From Variovorax sp. PAMC26660 (lineage in GTDB: Bacteria > Pseudomonadota > Gammaproteobacteria > Burkholderiales > Burkholderiaceae_C), in contig NZ_CP060295.1 in assembly GCF_014302995.1 (NCBI RefSeq), positions 2,108,001-2,172,000 on the forward strand: 64,000 nt of DNA, given 5' to 3'. The first letter of the stretch is position 1, and every line of letters starts with the position of its first letter. Shown here in pieces: positions 9,749 through 19,758 of the stretch. The notes beneath the pieces were generated by a model. That model ran no database searches. It saw only the letters and a program-made list of their open reading frames with translations, and was not told the origin of the DNA. The position numbers and the translations under genes were made by a program.

Positions 9749-10876
9749 ATGCGCCGGCGCCTCCTGGCGGGCGGCGCCGGGCTGCTGGCGCTGGGCCTGG
9801 CTGGTTGCGGGAGCGCCACCCCGCATCCGGACCCCGGCCGGCTACGGCGCATTGCGGAAGCGCGATGGCCACACCGCCTATCTATAGAGGGCACCACGGC
9901 CGGGGGCCTCTCGGGCATCGACTACGACCCAGCGCGAGGTGAGTACCTGCTCATCAGCGATGACCGGTCAGACCTTGCGCCTGTCCGCTACTACGTCGCC
10001 CGCTGGCCTCAGCCAGAGGCCGCACCACCCGCTCCCACGGGCGTGGTGTTGTTGCAACGCCCAGGCGGCGGCCCCTGGCCCGGTCGACGCCAGGCTGTCG
10101 ACGGACTCCCGATCCCAGACCCCGAAGCCCTGCGCCTGCGCCCCGCCACCGACACCCTGCTCTGGACCAGCGAAGGCGACATCGCCCGCGGTTTCGGCCC
10201 CGCGCTGTATGAGTCGGCGCGCGATGGCCGTTTCCTGCGTGAATTCGCCATGCCCGCGATGTTCACCCCCGATCCCGCACAGCGCCGCGGGCCGCGCGAC
10301 AACCTGACTTTCGAGGGCGTGACCCTCACGCCCGACGGCCGCTTCGCCTGGCTGGGAATGGAAAACGCCCTGATCCAGGACGGCCCCGTGCCGACCACCG
10401 GCGCACCGGGCGGCCCCTGCCGCTTCACCCAGCTCGACCTGGAGACCGGCAAGGTCACCCGCCAGATCGCCTATGTGCCGGACGCCATCCCGCTGCGGCC
10501 GCTGGTCCCTGGCACCTACGCCGACAACGGCGTGAGCGAGATCCTGATGCTCGACGCCCACCGCATGCTGGTGCTGGAGCGCGCCTACGCCGCCGGCACG
10601 GGCAATTCGCTGCGCCTCTATGAAATGGACACCCGCGTGGCCAGCGACGTGCTGGCCGTCGATGCGCTGGCACCCGGCAACCATCGGCCCGCCGCCAAGA
10701 CCCTGGTGGCCGACTTCGCCGCGCTGGGCCTGTCCCGCCTCGACAACACCGAAGGCATGTGCTGGGGCCCCTTACTGCCCAATGGCAAGCGCATGCTCGT
10801 GGTCGTGAGCGACGACAATTTCAATCCCCTGCAAGTCACCCAGTTCGCAGCCTTCGAATACACCGACCGACCATGA
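9749..10876 (+). CDS. Phytase-like esterase lipoprotein
   Basis: The start is set at the ATG that opens a lipoprotein signal: MRRRLLAGG, a leucine-rich core, then the lipobox LAGC with Cys at about residue 18. The mature part matches the phytase-like esterase domain (PF13449 type): GGLSGIDYD, a repeated beta-propeller style and DNLTFEGVTLTPDGRFAWLGMENAL, with acidic residues that usually bind calcium. It should sit in an outer or inner membrane facing the periplasm. The substrate is unknown. Its stop overlaps the proC start by 4 nt, so the two are probably translated together. Confidence 0.8.
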   Translation: MRRRLLAGGAGLLALGLAGCGSATPHPDPGRLRRIAEARWPHRLSIEGTTAGGLSGIDYDPARGEYLLISDDRSDLAPVRYYVARWPQPEAAPPAPTGVVLLQRPGGGPWPGRRQAVDGLPIPDPEALRLRPATDTLLWTSEGDIARGFGPALYESARDGRFLREFAMPAMFTPDPAQRRGPRDNLTFEGVTLTPDGRFAWLGMENALIQDGPVPTTGAPGGPCRFTQLDLETGKVTRQIAYVPDAIPLRPLVPGTYADNGVSEILMLDAHRMLVLERAYAAGTGNSLRLYEMDTRVASDVLAVDALAPGNHRPAAKTLVADFAALGLSRLDNTEGMCWGPLLPNGKRMLVVVSDDNFNPLQVTQFAAFEYTDRP

Positions 10877-11730
10877 CCATCGCCGTGACCTTCCTGCCCC
10901 GCACCGCCCCCTCGCCACTGCCGCCCATCGCCTTCATCGGCGGCGGCAACATGGCCAGCGCCATCATTGGCGGACTGATCCAGCAAGGCGCCCCGGCGGA
11001 CGCGTTCGAGGTGGTCGAGCCCTTCGAGGAGGCCCGCACGAAGCTGGCGCAGTCTTTCGGCATCGTGGCGAAGGCCGAGGCTGGCGAGAGCCTGTCGCGC
11101 TGCGCTGTCGTGGTGTGGGCGGTGAAGCCCCAGACCTTCGCCGATGCCACCAAGCCCGTGCGCGCCAATGCCTCGCAGGCCTTGCACCTGAGCGTGGCCG
11201 CGGGCATTCCGTCCGACAGCATCACCCGCTGGCTCGGCACCGAGCGCGTGGTGCGCGCCATGCCCAACACGCCCGCGCTGGTGGGCAAGGGCATGACCGG
11301 CCTCTTTGCCCGGCCCGCCGTCGCGAGCGCCGACAAGGCGCTGGTCACTCAGTTGCTGACCCCCACCGGCGAACTGATCTGGGTCGACGCCGAGCCCGCG
11401 CTCGACGCAGTGACGGCAATGTCGGGCTCGGGCCCGGCCTATGTGTTCTATTTCATCGAGGCCATGACCGAAGCCGGCGTCGAGATGGGCCTCACGCCCG
11501 ACCAGGCCCAGCGCCTGGCCATCGGCACCTTCACCGGCGCCTCTGCCCTCGCGCACAGCGCGACCGAGCCGCCCTCGGTGCTGCGCGAGCGCGTGACCTC
11601 CAAGGGGGGCACCACCTATGCGGCCATCACCTCGCTGCAGGGCGCGGACGTCAAGGCGCAGTTCAAGACCGCAATCCGCGCGGCACAGAAGCGGGCGGCC
11701 GAACTGGGCGAAGAATTCGGCCGCGGCTGA
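10873..11730 (+). CDS. proC: Pyrroline-5-carboxylate reductase
   Basis: ProC reduces pyrroline-5-carboxylate to proline with NADPH, the last step of proline synthesis. The start ATG overlaps the upstream stop (ATGA). The 285-residue protein has a Rossmann motif FIGGGNMASAIIGGL near residue 20. The family signature with MSGSGPAYVFYFIEAM lies about residue 180, and SKGGTTYAAI toward the end. The N-terminus is about 15 residues longer than in E. coli. Confidence 0.96.
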   Translation: MTIAVTFLPRTAPSPLPPIAFIGGGNMASAIIGGLIQQGAPADAFEVVEPFEEARTKLAQSFGIVAKAEAGESLSRCAVVVWAVKPQTFADATKPVRANASQALHLSVAAGIPSDSITRWLGTERVVRAMPNTPALVGKGMTGLFARPAVASADKALVTQLLTPTGELIWVDAEPALDAVTAMSGSGPAYVFYFIEAMTEAGVEMGLTPDQAQRLAIGTFTGASALAHSATEPPSVLRERVTSKGGTTYAAITSLQGADVKAQFKTAIRAAQKRAAELGEEFGRG

Positions 11731-11733
11731 AGC

Positions 11734-12201
11734 TCAGGCCGGCAGCGCGCGGGGCCCGAGGAAGAACAGCCACTCGGCAGCCAGCGTGACGGTGCCGTCT
11801 TCCAGTTCGAGCCACACCTCTTCCTTCAGCAGAAAGCTGTCGCCGGGCTTAGGCGTTACTTCGGCAATGCGCACACGCGCCCGAAAACGCGCCCCCACCG
11901 GCATCGGCCTGACGAAGCGCAGGCGATCAAAGCCATAGTTCAGCGCGTGGTTCGAGTCGAAGGGCAGCAGCGTGCGCATGGCCTCGCCGGTCAGGCGGAT
12001 CAGGTGCGACACCTGGAAGAAGCCCGGCACGATCGTGCCCCCGTAATCCGTCTCGCGCGCAGCGCGCTCCGGGTCCAGGTGGATCCACTCGCCTTCACCG
12101 TCGCCGGACAGCACCGCGTAGCGGTCGACCATCTCCTGCGTGATGAGATGCCATTCGGACAGGCCTTCCTGGCCGATCTTCTGCGTCAGTCGTTCCAGCA
12201 T
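11734..12201 (-). CDS. MaoC/hotdog-fold dehydratase-like protein
   Basis: The 155-residue protein resembles NodN/MaoC enoyl-CoA hydratases: a GEWIHLDPERAA block near residue 40 and the C-terminal FVRPMPVGARFRARV. Two catalytic features look altered. The Asp-to-His spacing in SGDGEGEWIH is six residues rather than four, and the usual AHG after the central helix reads VPG. Real hydratase activity is therefore uncertain. It lies 11 nt after ubiA and is probably in its operon. Confidence 0.75.
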   Translation of the reverse strand: MLERLTQKIGQEGLSEWHLITQEMVDRYAVLSGDGEGEWIHLDPERAARETDYGGTIVPGFFQVSHLIRLTGEAMRTLLPFDSNHALNYGFDRLRFVRPMPVGARFRARVRIAEVTPKPGDSFLLKEEVWLELEDGTVTLAAEWLFFLGPRALPA

Positions 12202-12212
12202 GCGCAGCCCTT

Positions 12213-13073
12213 TCAACGAATCGCGTAGCCGGCCACGATGCCGACGAACACCGCGAAGCCCAGCCAATGGTTCTCGCGGAAAGCCTTGAAACAGCCCTCG
12301 CGTGTGCGCTCGCGGATCAAGCGCCAGTGCCAGAACGCCTGTGCCACGGCCCCGACGATCCCCACGTAAAACAGCATGCCCAGCGAGCGGCTGGCACCGG
12401 CCCAGATCCAGATCGCCAGGAAGATCGCGTAGCTCAGCATCACCGCCGCCACGTCGAAGCGGCCGAAGGTGATGGCCGAGGTCTTCATGCCGATCCGCAG
12501 GTCGTCGTCGCGGTCGACCATCGCGTATTCGGTGTCGTAGGCCAGCACCCAGAACAGGTTGCCCGCGAGCAGCCACCAGGCAAACCACGGCACCATCGAC
12601 TGCACCGCCGCAAACGCCATCGGAATGCCGAAGCTGAAGGCAATGCCCAGCACCGCCTGCGGGATCGACACGAAGCGCTTGGCGAAGGGATAGATCAGCG
12701 TGATCGCCAGCGCCGCGAATGACCACAGCACCGCCGTGCGGTTGGTCGTGAGCACGAGCCCGAAGGACACCAGCGCCAGCACCACGCCGAGGCCCAATGC
12801 TTCCTTGACCGACATCGCGCCGCTGGTCACCGGGCGCTGGGCGGTGCGCTTCACATGGCGGTCGAACTCGCGATCGGCCACGTCGTTCACGCAGCAGCCG
12901 GCGCTGCGCATGAGGAAAGTGCCGAGCGTGAACACCACGATCAGGTGCCAGCCCGGCCAGCCATCGGCGGCAAACCAGAGCGCGCCCAGCGTGGGCCACA
13001 GCAGCAACAGCCAGCCGGCGGGGCGGTTCCAGCGGATCAGGTCGAGGTAGAGCGCAAAACGACGGGCAAGCAT
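12213..13073 (-). CDS. ubiA: 4-hydroxybenzoate polyprenyltransferase
   Basis: UbiA attaches the polyprenyl tail to 4-hydroxybenzoate in the membrane during ubiquinone synthesis. The 286-residue protein has the two Mg-diphosphate motifs: [10 protein letters not shown] near residue 67 and [13 protein letters not shown] near residue 190, with about eight membrane segments. The start is placed at [22 protein letters not shown] more distal ATG falls inside the dps terminator and is not credible. Confidence 0.96.
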   Translation of the reverse strand: MLARRFALYLDLIRWNRPAGWLLLLWPTLGALWFAADGWPGWHLIVVFTLGTFLMRSAGCCVNDVADREFDRHVKRTAQRPVTSGAMSVKEALGLGVVLALVSFGLVLTTNRTAVLWSFAALAITLIYPFAKRFVSIPQAVLGIAFSFGIPMAFAAVQSMVPWFAWWLLAGNLFWVLAYDTEYAMVDRDDDLRIGMKTSAITFGRFDVAAVMLSYAIFLAIWIWAGASRSLGMLFYVGIVGAVAQAFWHWRLIRERTREGCFKAFRENHWLGFAVFVGIVAGYAIR

Positions 13074-13095
13074 GCGAGTGGCCGAACAGACGGGC

Positions 13096-13123
13096 AAAAA
13101 AAGAGCGGCCATTGTGCCGCTCT
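13096..13123 (-). terminator. Terminator of dps
   Basis: On the minus strand an 8-bp stem (AGAGCGGC with GCCGCTCT, 13102-13109 and 13116-13123) is followed by seven Ts. It lies 28 nt after the dps stop and before ubiA. Confidence 0.88.
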
Positions 13124-13151
13124 CGGATTTTCGCGAAGGCGCAGGGCGCGT

Positions 13152-13727
13152 TCAGTCTTCCAGAAGCGAACGCAGCATCCAGGCCGTCTGGTCGTGCACC
13201 GTGCAGCGCGCGGTCAGCATGTCGGCCGTCGGATCGTCGCCGGCTTCCTCGGCCACGGGGATGAATTCACGCGCGATGCGCGACACGGTTTCATGGCCCT
13301 TCACCAGGATGCGCACCATCTCCATGGCCTTGGGCGGTGTCTGCGGCACGTCGGGCACGGTGGCGATCTTGCTGAACTCGGCGTACGAACCCGGCGCGTA
13401 GTGGCCAAGGGCGCGGATGCGTTCCGCGAGCACGTCGGTGGAGGTCCACAGCTCGGTGTACTGGCCCATGAACATCGCGTGCAGCGAGTTGAAATGCGGG
13501 CCCGTCACGTTCCAGTGGAAGTTGTGCGTCGTGAGGTACAGCGTGTAGGTATCGGCCAGCACGCGGCTCAGGCCTTCGGCAATGGCCGCGCGGTCCTGGC
13601 GTTCGATGCCGATGTTGATGATCGGCGCGTTGCGGCTGCCGGACTCCTGCGCGACCACGGCGCCACCCTTCTTGGGCACCTTGCCGGCGGAGGAAGGAGA
13701 CGACGATTTCTTCGAGGCTTTGGCCAT
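13152..13727 (-). CDS. dps: Dps-family ferritin-like DNA-protecting protein
   Basis: Dps forms a 12-subunit shell that oxidises Fe(II) with peroxide and coats DNA. The 191-residue protein has a long Lys/Ser-rich N-terminal tail (about 30 residues) suited to DNA binding. The intersubunit ferroxidase site follows: THNFHWNVTGPHF with the His, then STDVLAERIRALG with Asp and Glu. It lies just after oxyR. An imperfect OxyR half site (ACAG-N7-CTAT on the plus strand, 13794-13808) and a 9-bp hairpin (13771-13791) lie in the gap, so peroxide control by OxyR is likely but not shown. Confidence 0.93.
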   Translation of the reverse strand: MAKASKKSSSPSSAGKVPKKGGAVVAQESGSRNAPIINIGIERQDRAAIAEGLSRVLADTYTLYLTTHNFHWNVTGPHFNSLHAMFMGQYTELWTSTDVLAERIRALGHYAPGSYAEFSKIATVPDVPQTPPKAMEMVRILVKGHETVSRIAREFIPVAEEAGDDPTADMLTARCTVHDQTAWMLRSLLED

Positions 13728-13861
13728 GGCGAGAGCTCTTTCTTCAAGTTGGGTGTGAACGAGTGATTCTCGAAGCCGCGCTGCGGCTTCGCAACAGCGT
13801 CACTCTATCCCAGCGATGAACGATTCAAAACAGCCGGCGCGTAGGCCGACTCCTCGAATTT

Positions 13862-14827
13862 CTATGAGAGGCGCTTGACGCCCGGCAGCTCGCACGCATA
13901 GATCGCGTTGCGCAGGGCCGCAATCGCTTCATAGCGCGTGAAGGTGCGGCGCCATGCCAGCACCACGCGGCGCGTGGGCGGATCGCGGTCGTGCGCGTCG
14001 CGCACCGGCAGGTAGCGCACCATCTGCTCGGAGTCCTTGCGGCCCTTGCCCTTGGGCTTGAGCGCCTCGGCCGGCACCGACAGGCGCGGCACCAGCGTCA
14101 CGCCCATGCCCGAGGCCACCATGTGCTTGATGGTTTCCAGGGACGAGCCCTCGAAGCTCTTGCGGATGCCTTCGGCATTGCTGGAGAAGCGTGCGAACTC
14201 GGGGCACACCTCGAGCACGTGATCGCGAAAGCAGTGGCCCGTGCCCAGCAGCAGCATGGTCTCGTTCTGCAGCTCTTCAGAGGTGATCGATTCGCGGTCG
14301 GCGAACTTGTGCTTGATGGGCAGCGCCGCCATGAAGGGCTCGTCGTACAGCGGTGCCATCGCAAGGCCCGTGTCGGGAAAAGGCTCGGCCATGATGGCGC
14401 AGTCGATCTCGCCGGCGCGCAGCATCTCCAGCAGCTTGGCGGTGAAGTTCTCCTGCAGCACCAGCGGCATCTGCGGCGTGCGCGAGATCACCTGGCGCAC
14501 CAGGTCGGGCAAGAGATACGGCCCGATGGTGTAGATCACGCCCAGGTTCAGCGGGCCGGCCAGCGGGTCTTTGCCGCGCTTGGCGATTTCCTTGATGCTG
14601 GCGGCCTGGTCGAGCACGCTTTGCGCCTGCTGCACGATCTGCTCGCCGAGGGGCGTGACGGTCACTTCGCCGGCACTGCGCTCGAAGAGCTTGACTTCGA
14701 GTTCGTCCTCGAGCTTCTTGATGGCCACCGAGAGGGTCGGTTGGGAGACGTAGCAGGCCTCGGCCGCCTTGCCGAAGTGCCGTTCGCGGGCTACTGCGAC
14801 GATGTATTTGAGTTCGGTGAGAGTCAT
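13862..14827 (-). CDS. oxyR: Peroxide-sensing LysR-type regulator OxyR
   Basis: OxyR activates antioxidant genes when a cysteine pair is oxidised. The 321-residue protein has a LysR helix-turn-helix at about 16-40 (FGKAAEACYVSQPTLSVAIKK). The redox pair is kept: GHCFRDHVLEVCP, matching Cys199 and Cys208 of E. coli OxyR. The ATG before TLTELKYIVAVAR is used; a TTG four codons upstream is possible, and neither has a clear Shine-Dalgarno. Its neighbour dps is a classic OxyR target. Confidence 0.93.
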   Translation of the reverse strand: MTLTELKYIVAVARERHFGKAAEACYVSQPTLSVAIKKLEDELEVKLFERSAGEVTVTPLGEQIVQQAQSVLDQAASIKEIAKRGKDPLAGPLNLGVIYTIGPYLLPDLVRQVISRTPQMPLVLQENFTAKLLEMLRAGEIDCAIMAEPFPDTGLAMAPLYDEPFMAALPIKHKFADRESITSEELQNETMLLLGTGHCFRDHVLEVCPEFARFSSNAEGIRKSFEGSSLETIKHMVASGMGVTLVPRLSVPAEALKPKGKGRKDSEQMVRYLPVRDAHDRDPPTRRVVLAWRRTFTRYEAIAALRNAIYACELPGVKRLS

Positions 14828-14883
14828 AGCTTGCGTCAATTATGCGCAAGGGTGTGTGACCCGGCTTGCCCGGGGTCTAAGCC

Positions 14884-14900
14884 GCCGGCGAAAAGCCGGC
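14884..14900 (-). other. GC-rich hairpin after the pyroglutamate operon
   Basis: A 6-bp GCCGGC stem with a 5-nt loop lies just past the stop of the last operon gene. It has no T-tract, so it is at best a weak terminator or an mRNA 3' end block. Confidence 0.35.
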
Positions 14901-14909
14901 CGCCCGACC

Positions 14910-16640
14910 TCAACCGATGGTCGCGATCGCCACGCCGGCCGCCACGTAGCCGCCCGCCGCAGCGGACATGGTGATGCGCCCCGCCCGATGCGCGACGACC
15001 TGCATCTCCATCTTCATCGCTTCCATCACGGCAATGACGGCGCCCTGCGCGACCTCGTCGCCATCGGCGACTTTCCAACCTTGCAGGGTGCCGGAGACCG
15101 GCGCGGCCACAGCGGCAGCGTCTGCCACCGGCGCTTGCGCAACAGGCACGGCGCCCGCACCACCGCCAGCCGACGACAGCCCGCGCAGCAGCTCGGGCGG
15201 CAGGCCCAGCGACATGCGGCGCCCACCCACTTCGATCGCCGTGCGGACCAGCGCGGTGTCCGGCATCGGCTCGGGCCGCACGGCAGCCGTCTCCGCATTC
15301 GCGAAGTCGGTCTCGATCCAGCGCGTGTGCACCTTGAAGGCATCTTCCGAAACGAAGTCAGGATGCGCCATGACCGCACGGTGAAACGGCAGCACCGTCG
15401 CCAAGCCTTCGATGCGGAATTCTTTCAACGCGCGACGCGCCCGCGCAATCGCCTGCGCACGCGTGGCGCCGGTGACGATGAGCTTGGCCATCAGCGAATC
15501 GAAGGTGCCCGACACCGCCCCGCCGGCAACAACGCCGGTGTCGACGCGAACGCCAGGACCCGAGGGCGCGTCGAACACATTGACCGGCCCCGGCGAAGGC
15601 AGGAAGCCACGGCCCACGTCTTCGGCGTTGATGCGGAACTCGAACGAGTGGCCGCGCGGCACCGGCGTCTGCGTGATCGACAGCGGCAGGCCGTCGGCAA
15701 TGCGCAGTTGCTCGATCACAAGGTCAATGCCCGTGGTTTCCTCGGTCACCGGATGCTCGACCTGCAGCCGCGTGTTGACTTCGAGGAAGGAGATCGCACC
15801 GCTCGCGCTGAGCATGAACTCGACCGTGCCGGCACCGGTGTAGCCGGCCGCCGCGCAGATGTCGCGCGCCGACTGATGGATGCGCTCGCGCTGCGCGTCG
15901 CTGAGGAAGGGCGCGGGCGCCTCTTCCACCAGCTTCTGGTTGCGCCGCTGCAGCGAGCAGTCGCGCGTGCCGAGCACGACCACCTGGCCGTGCGTATCGG
16001 CGATGACCTGGGCCTCGACGTGGCGCGGCCGGTCGAGGAACTGCTCGACATAGCACTCGCCGCGACCGAAGGCCGTGATGGCCTCGCGCACCGCCGACTC
16101 GTACAGCCCCGCCACTTCATCCATGCGCCACGCGACCTTGATGCCGCGACCGCCACCGCCGAACGCGGCCTTGATGGCGACCGGCAGGCCGTGCTGCTCG
16201 GCAAAGGCCAGCACTTCGTCGGCGCTGGTCACCGGGTCGGCCGTGCCCGCGACCAGCGGGGCACCGACCTGCATCGCGAGCTTGCGCGCCTGCACCTTGT
16301 CGCCCAGCCGGGCGATGGCGGACGGCGACGGGCCGATCCAGATCAGGCCCGCGTCGATGACCGCCTGCGCGAAGGCCGCGCTCTCGGACAGGAAACCGTA
16401 GCCGGGGTGCACCGCATCGGCGCCGCTGCGTTTGGCCACCGCGAGCAGCTTGGGGATGTTCAGGTAGGTGTCGGCCGGGCGGTTGCCGTCCAGGCCGTAG
16501 GCCTCGTCGGCCATGCGCACGTGCAGGGCATCCAGATCGGCATCGGCATAGACGGCGACCGATTGCACGCCGTAGTCGGCACAGGCACGCGTGATGCGCA
16601 CGGCGATTTCGCCACGGTTGGCGATCAGGACTTTTTTCAT
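14910..16640 (-). CDS. Biotin carboxylase fused to biotin carrier domain
   Basis: Residues 1 to about 445 form an ATP-grasp biotin carboxylase: start [27 protein letters not shown] for ATP, and [14 protein letters not shown] in the active site. After a linker, the last 75 residues are a biotin carrier with the VMEAMKMEM motif; Lys543 would carry biotin. This layout matches the alpha subunits of acyl-CoA or urea-type carboxylases. No carboxyltransferase gene is nearby. It closes the pyroglutamate operon, 16 nt after pxpBC, so a role with 5-oxoprolinase is suggested by context only. Confidence 0.9.
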   Translation of the reverse strand: MKKVLIANRGEIAVRITRACADYGVQSVAVYADADLDALHVRMADEAYGLDGNRPADTYLNIPKLLAVAKRSGADAVHPGYGFLSESAAFAQAVIDAGLIWIGPSPSAIARLGDKVQARKLAMQVGAPLVAGTADPVTSADEVLAFAEQHGLPVAIKAAFGGGGRGIKVAWRMDEVAGLYESAVREAITAFGRGECYVEQFLDRPRHVEAQVIADTHGQVVVLGTRDCSLQRRNQKLVEEAPAPFLSDAQRERIHQSARDICAAAGYTGAGTVEFMLSASGAISFLEVNTRLQVEHPVTEETTGIDLVIEQLRIADGLPLSITQTPVPRGHSFEFRINAEDVGRGFLPSPGPVNVFDAPSGPGVRVDTGVVAGGAVSGTFDSLMAKLIVTGATRAQAIARARRALKEFRIEGLATVLPFHRAVMAHPDFVSEDAFKVHTRWIETDFANAETAAVRPEPMPDTALVRTAIEVGGRRMSLGLPPELLRGLSSAGGGAGAVPVAQAPVADAAAVAAPVSGTLQGWKVADGDEVAQGAVIAVMEAMKMEMQVVAHRAGRITMSAAAGGYVAAGVAIATIG

Positions 16641-16656
16641 CGGAAGGCTCTCGATC

Positions 16657-18261
16657 TCAAAGTTCGACGGGGCCGAGGCCAGAGCCTTGGCCCGCAATGG
16701 GTTGGAAGCGGATGCGGGCGTTCACGGGGATCTGCCCCGCACGGTCCAGGTGATGGGTGGCGATGGAGGCGATCACGGGGTAGCCGCCGGTCAGCGGGTG
16801 GTCGGCCAGGAACAGCACGGGCTGGCCGCTCGGCGGCACCTGGATCGAGCCCCTGGCGGTGCCTTCGCTGGGCAGCTCGGAAGGATTGGCGCGCACCAGC
16901 GCTTGCTCGCCCGCCAGCCGGATGCCGACGCGGTTGGACTGCGGCGTGACCAGCCACGGCTGGCTGCACAGGCGCTCGACCGCATCGGCCGTGAACCAGT
17001 CGGTGCGCGGTCCGAGCACGATGTCGAGCACGACCTCTTCGTGCACGGTGGGCAGATCAACCGGCGCTGCTTCAGGCGTGCCGACGACGGCGCCGGATGC
17101 GACTGCGCGCACCGGCAGCACATCGCCCGCAGCCAGTGCTGGCGGGCCGATGCGGGCCAGTGTGTCGGTCGAGCAACTGCCAAGCACGGGCGCGATGGCG
17201 AAGCCGCCGCGCACCGCCAGATAACTGCGAATGCCGGCGGCCGGCTCGCCCAGCGTCACGATGTCGCCATCGGCCAGCGCGACGGGCTGATGGCGCGGCA
17301 ATGGCCACTGCGCGCCATCAGCGCGTGTCAGCATGAGCGGCCCGTCGGCACCGGTGACGGCGATCACTGCTTCGCCACGGCAGGCAAACTGGAAGCCGCC
17401 GTAGGCGATCTCGATGCAGGCGGTGTCGGAGGCATTACCGGCCAGTCGATTGGCCGCCTGCAGCGCCCGCTGGTCCATTGCGCCGGAGGCAGACACGCCC
17501 TGCTTCGCCTGACCGTGGCGGCCATGGTCTTGCCACAGCGCCTGCAGTCCTGCGGCGCGAACCTCGAAAGCACAGCCGCCTTCGATGGCGGCAGGGACTG
17601 GCGCCGTGGCGATCTGTGCAGCCACAGGCAACGACACCTCCGATGCCGTGACATCCACGAAGCGCACCGTGTCACCGGGCTGCAGCAGCGCCGGCGTTTC
17701 ACGTGCCAAGTCCCACATCGGCGCGTCGGTCACGCCGATGATCTGCCAGCCACCAGGGCTGGCCTGCGGATACACACCGCTGAAGCTGCCCGCCAGCCCG
17801 ACCGCACCGGCCGGAATGCGGGTGCGCGGCACCGCGCGCCGGGGCACGTTCAGGCTGGGATGACCACCGGCCAGATAGGCAAAGCCGGGCGCGAAGCCGG
17901 TGAAGGCGACGGTGTAGTCGCTGCCGGTGTGGCGGCGCACCACCTCCTCGGGCGTGATGCCGAGCAGACCGGCCACTTCGGCCAGGTCCTCGCCCGTGTA
18001 GCGCACGGGAATCTCGATGCGCTTGTCGATGCGCGTCTCCCGCGCGTCCAGACTGCGTTGCCCGATCTCGCGTGCGAGCGCCGCCGCCGAAATCGCGGCG
18101 GGGCGAAAGCTGACCAGGATCGTGCGCGCGGCGGGCACCAGTTCTTCGACGCCCGCGATGGGCTCGGCGCGCAGCGACGCCAGCAGCGCGAGCGTCTGTG
18201 CCAGGTCGTCGAGTTCGACCAGCACCGCATTCAGATTGACCGACAGGAAGCGCATCGTCAT
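16657..18261 (-). CDS. pxpBC: Fused 5-oxoprolinase subunits B and C (PxpB-PxpC)
   Basis: With PxpA this protein should hydrolyse 5-oxoproline (pyroglutamate) to glutamate using ATP. Residues 1 to about 215 are the KipI/PxpB domain ([14 protein letters not shown], then [15 protein letters not shown]). Residues from about 225 to 534 are the KipA/PxpC domain ([29 protein letters not shown]). The two are usually separate genes. The start ATG overlaps the pxpA stop by 4 nt. A long upstream extension of the frame lies inside pxpA and is rejected. Confidence 0.92.
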   Translation of the reverse strand: MTMRFLSVNLNAVLVELDDLAQTLALLASLRAEPIAGVEELVPAARTILVSFRPAAISAAALAREIGQRSLDARETRIDKRIEIPVRYTGEDLAEVAGLLGITPEEVVRRHTGSDYTVAFTGFAPGFAYLAGGHPSLNVPRRAVPRTRIPAGAVGLAGSFSGVYPQASPGGWQIIGVTDAPMWDLARETPALLQPGDTVRFVDVTASEVSLPVAAQIATAPVPAAIEGGCAFEVRAAGLQALWQDHGRHGQAKQGVSASGAMDQRALQAANRLAGNASDTACIEIAYGGFQFACRGEAVIAVTGADGPLMLTRADGAQWPLPRHQPVALADGDIVTLGEPAAGIRSYLAVRGGFAIAPVLGSCSTDTLARIGPPALAAGDVLPVRAVASGAVVGTPEAAPVDLPTVHEEVVLDIVLGPRTDWFTADAVERLCSQPWLVTPQSNRVGIRLAGEQALVRANPSELPSEGTARGSIQVPPSGQPVLFLADHPLTGGYPVIASIATHHLDRAGQIPVNARIRFQPIAGQGSGLGPVEL

Positions 18262-19028
18262 GCAGCAGCCGCTTCCACGAAGGGACGGATCGTCACGCCG
18301 GCCTGCTCGAGCCGTTCGCGCACCCGGCGCGCCATCTCGACCGCGCCCGGACTGTCGCCATGCACGCAGACCGAGTCGGCCTGGATGCGCACCACGCTGC
18401 CGTCGATGGCCGTGACCACGCCATCGCTGGCCAGCCGCAGCATCCGTTCGGCCACGTCCTGCGCGTCGTGCAGCACCGCACCGGGTTCGCGGCGCGACAC
18501 CAGCGTGCCCTGGGGCGTGTAGGCGCGGTCGGCAAAGGCTTCGGCCACCGCGCGCAGGCCCTGGGCCTCGGCCCAGCCCAGCAGCGGCGAGCCCGCCAGC
18601 GCGACGAGGCACAGGCCGGGGTCGATCTCGCGGATGGCGGCGATGACGTCGCGCGCCTGGCGCTCATCGTGGGCGATGGTGTTGTAGAGCGCGCCGTGCG
18701 GCTTCACGTAGCGCACGGTGGTGCCGGCTGCCGCAGCCAGCCCCTTCAGCGCGCCGATCTGGTAGATCACGTCGGCGCGCAGGTCGGCACTGTCGACGTC
18801 CATGTTGCGGCGGCCGAAGCCGACCAGGTCGCGGTAGGCCACGTGGGCGCCGACCACAACACCGCGTTCCTTCGCCTGGCGCAGCGTGCGCAGGATGCCT
18901 GCGGGGTCGCCCGCATGAAAGCCGCAGGCCACGTTGGCGCTGCTCACGATACCCAGCATGGCGGCGTCGTCGCCCATGCGCCAGACGCCCAGGCTTTCGC
19001 CGAGGTCACTGTTCAAGTCGATGTTCAT
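18258..19028 (-). CDS. pxpA: 5-oxoprolinase subunit A (LamB/YcsF family)
   Basis: The 256-residue protein opens with the family signature [16 protein letters not shown] and keeps [12 protein letters not shown] and [10 protein letters not shown]. It is the catalytic TIM-barrel-like subunit of the bacterial ATP-dependent 5-oxoprolinase. A GGAG lies 8 nt before the ATG. It follows pcp by 42 nt and overlaps pxpBC by 4 nt, so subunit production is coupled. Confidence 0.95.
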   Translation of the reverse strand: MNIDLNSDLGESLGVWRMGDDAAMLGIVSSANVACGFHAGDPAGILRTLRQAKERGVVVGAHVAYRDLVGFGRRNMDVDSADLRADVIYQIGALKGLAAAAGTTVRYVKPHGALYNTIAHDERQARDVIAAIREIDPGLCLVALAGSPLLGWAEAQGLRAVAEAFADRAYTPQGTLVSRREPGAVLHDAQDVAERMLRLASDGVVTAIDGSVVRIQADSVCVHGDSPGAVEMARRVRERLEQAGVTIRPFVEAAAA

Positions 19029-19070
19029 CGGAGGTCTCCGGCGTGCATGCACGCACGCCTTGGGGTCAGG

Positions 19071-19748
19071 TCAATGCAGTCGGCCGGCGGTTTCGCGCAC
19101 GTCGTTGCGCACGGTGAGCGCGGTGCGGATCGCCACGCGGAAGGCCTCCACCTGCGCGGCCAGCGTCATGCTCGCCACGCCGGGCTTCGAGGCGGCCTGC
19201 TCGGGCAGGTAAGGCACGTGGACAAAGCCGCCGCGCGCGTGCGCCAGTGCCGGACGCGTCGCGAGCCGATGCATCAGCGCGTAGAAGATGTGGTTGCACA
19301 CGAAGGTGCCGGCACTGTTCGACACGGCCGCGGGCAGGCCCGCCGCGCGCATGTCGCGCACCATGGCCTTGATCGGCAGCGTCGCGAAGTAGGCCGCCGG
19401 GCCGTCCTTGACCACGGGGAGGTCGATGGGCTGCTGTCCGGCGTTGTCGGGGATGCGCGCGTCGTCGATGTTCAGCGCGGCGCGCTCCATCGAAATTTCA
19501 GTGCGCCCGCCCGCCGCGCCGATGCACAGCACCAGCTGCGGAGGCGGGCCGGTCAACGCGGCATCGAGCGTGTCGATGGCGCGGCCGAACACGCAGGGCA
19601 ACTGCACCGCCTGCACCACGGCGCCTTCGCAGGCCCAGCCGTCGAGCGCGCGGGCAATTTCCCACGCGGGGTTGACCGGGTCGTTCTCGAAGGGCTCGAA
19701 GCCCGCGACCAGCACGCGGCGTGCCTTCGCATCGGTGGCTGTGGTCAT
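19071..19748 (-). CDS. pcp: Pyroglutamyl-peptidase I
   Basis: This cytoplasmic cysteine peptidase removes N-terminal pyroglutamate from peptides. The 225-residue protein has the family opening [19 protein letters not shown], the Glu region [15 protein letters not shown], the nucleophile Cys in [15 protein letters not shown] and the His in [12 protein letters not shown]. It lies 10 nt after the DUF979 gene. Freed pyroglutamate would feed PxpABC from the same operon. Confidence 0.96.
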   Translation of the reverse strand: MTTATDAKARRVLVAGFEPFENDPVNPAWEIARALDGWACEGAVVQAVQLPCVFGRAIDTLDAALTGPPPQLVLCIGAAGGRTEISMERAALNIDDARIPDNAGQQPIDLPVVKDGPAAYFATLPIKAMVRDMRAAGLPAAVSNSAGTFVCNHIFYALMHRLATRPALAHARGGFVHVPYLPEQAASKPGVASMTLAAQVEAFRVAIRTALTVRNDVRETAGRLH

Positions 19749-19758
19749 GCGCGGTGCC

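Noticed and set aside
13771..13791. 9-bp hairpin between oxyR and dps as an oxyR terminator
   Set aside because: It is a perfect stem but lacks a T-run on the minus strand. It could be a leader structure of dps.
14769..16949. 726-codon plus-strand frame opposite the biotin carboxylase
   Set aside because: It is antisense to clear ATP-grasp and biotinyl motifs. The composition (Arg, His, Asp, Gly) is typical of a shadow frame.
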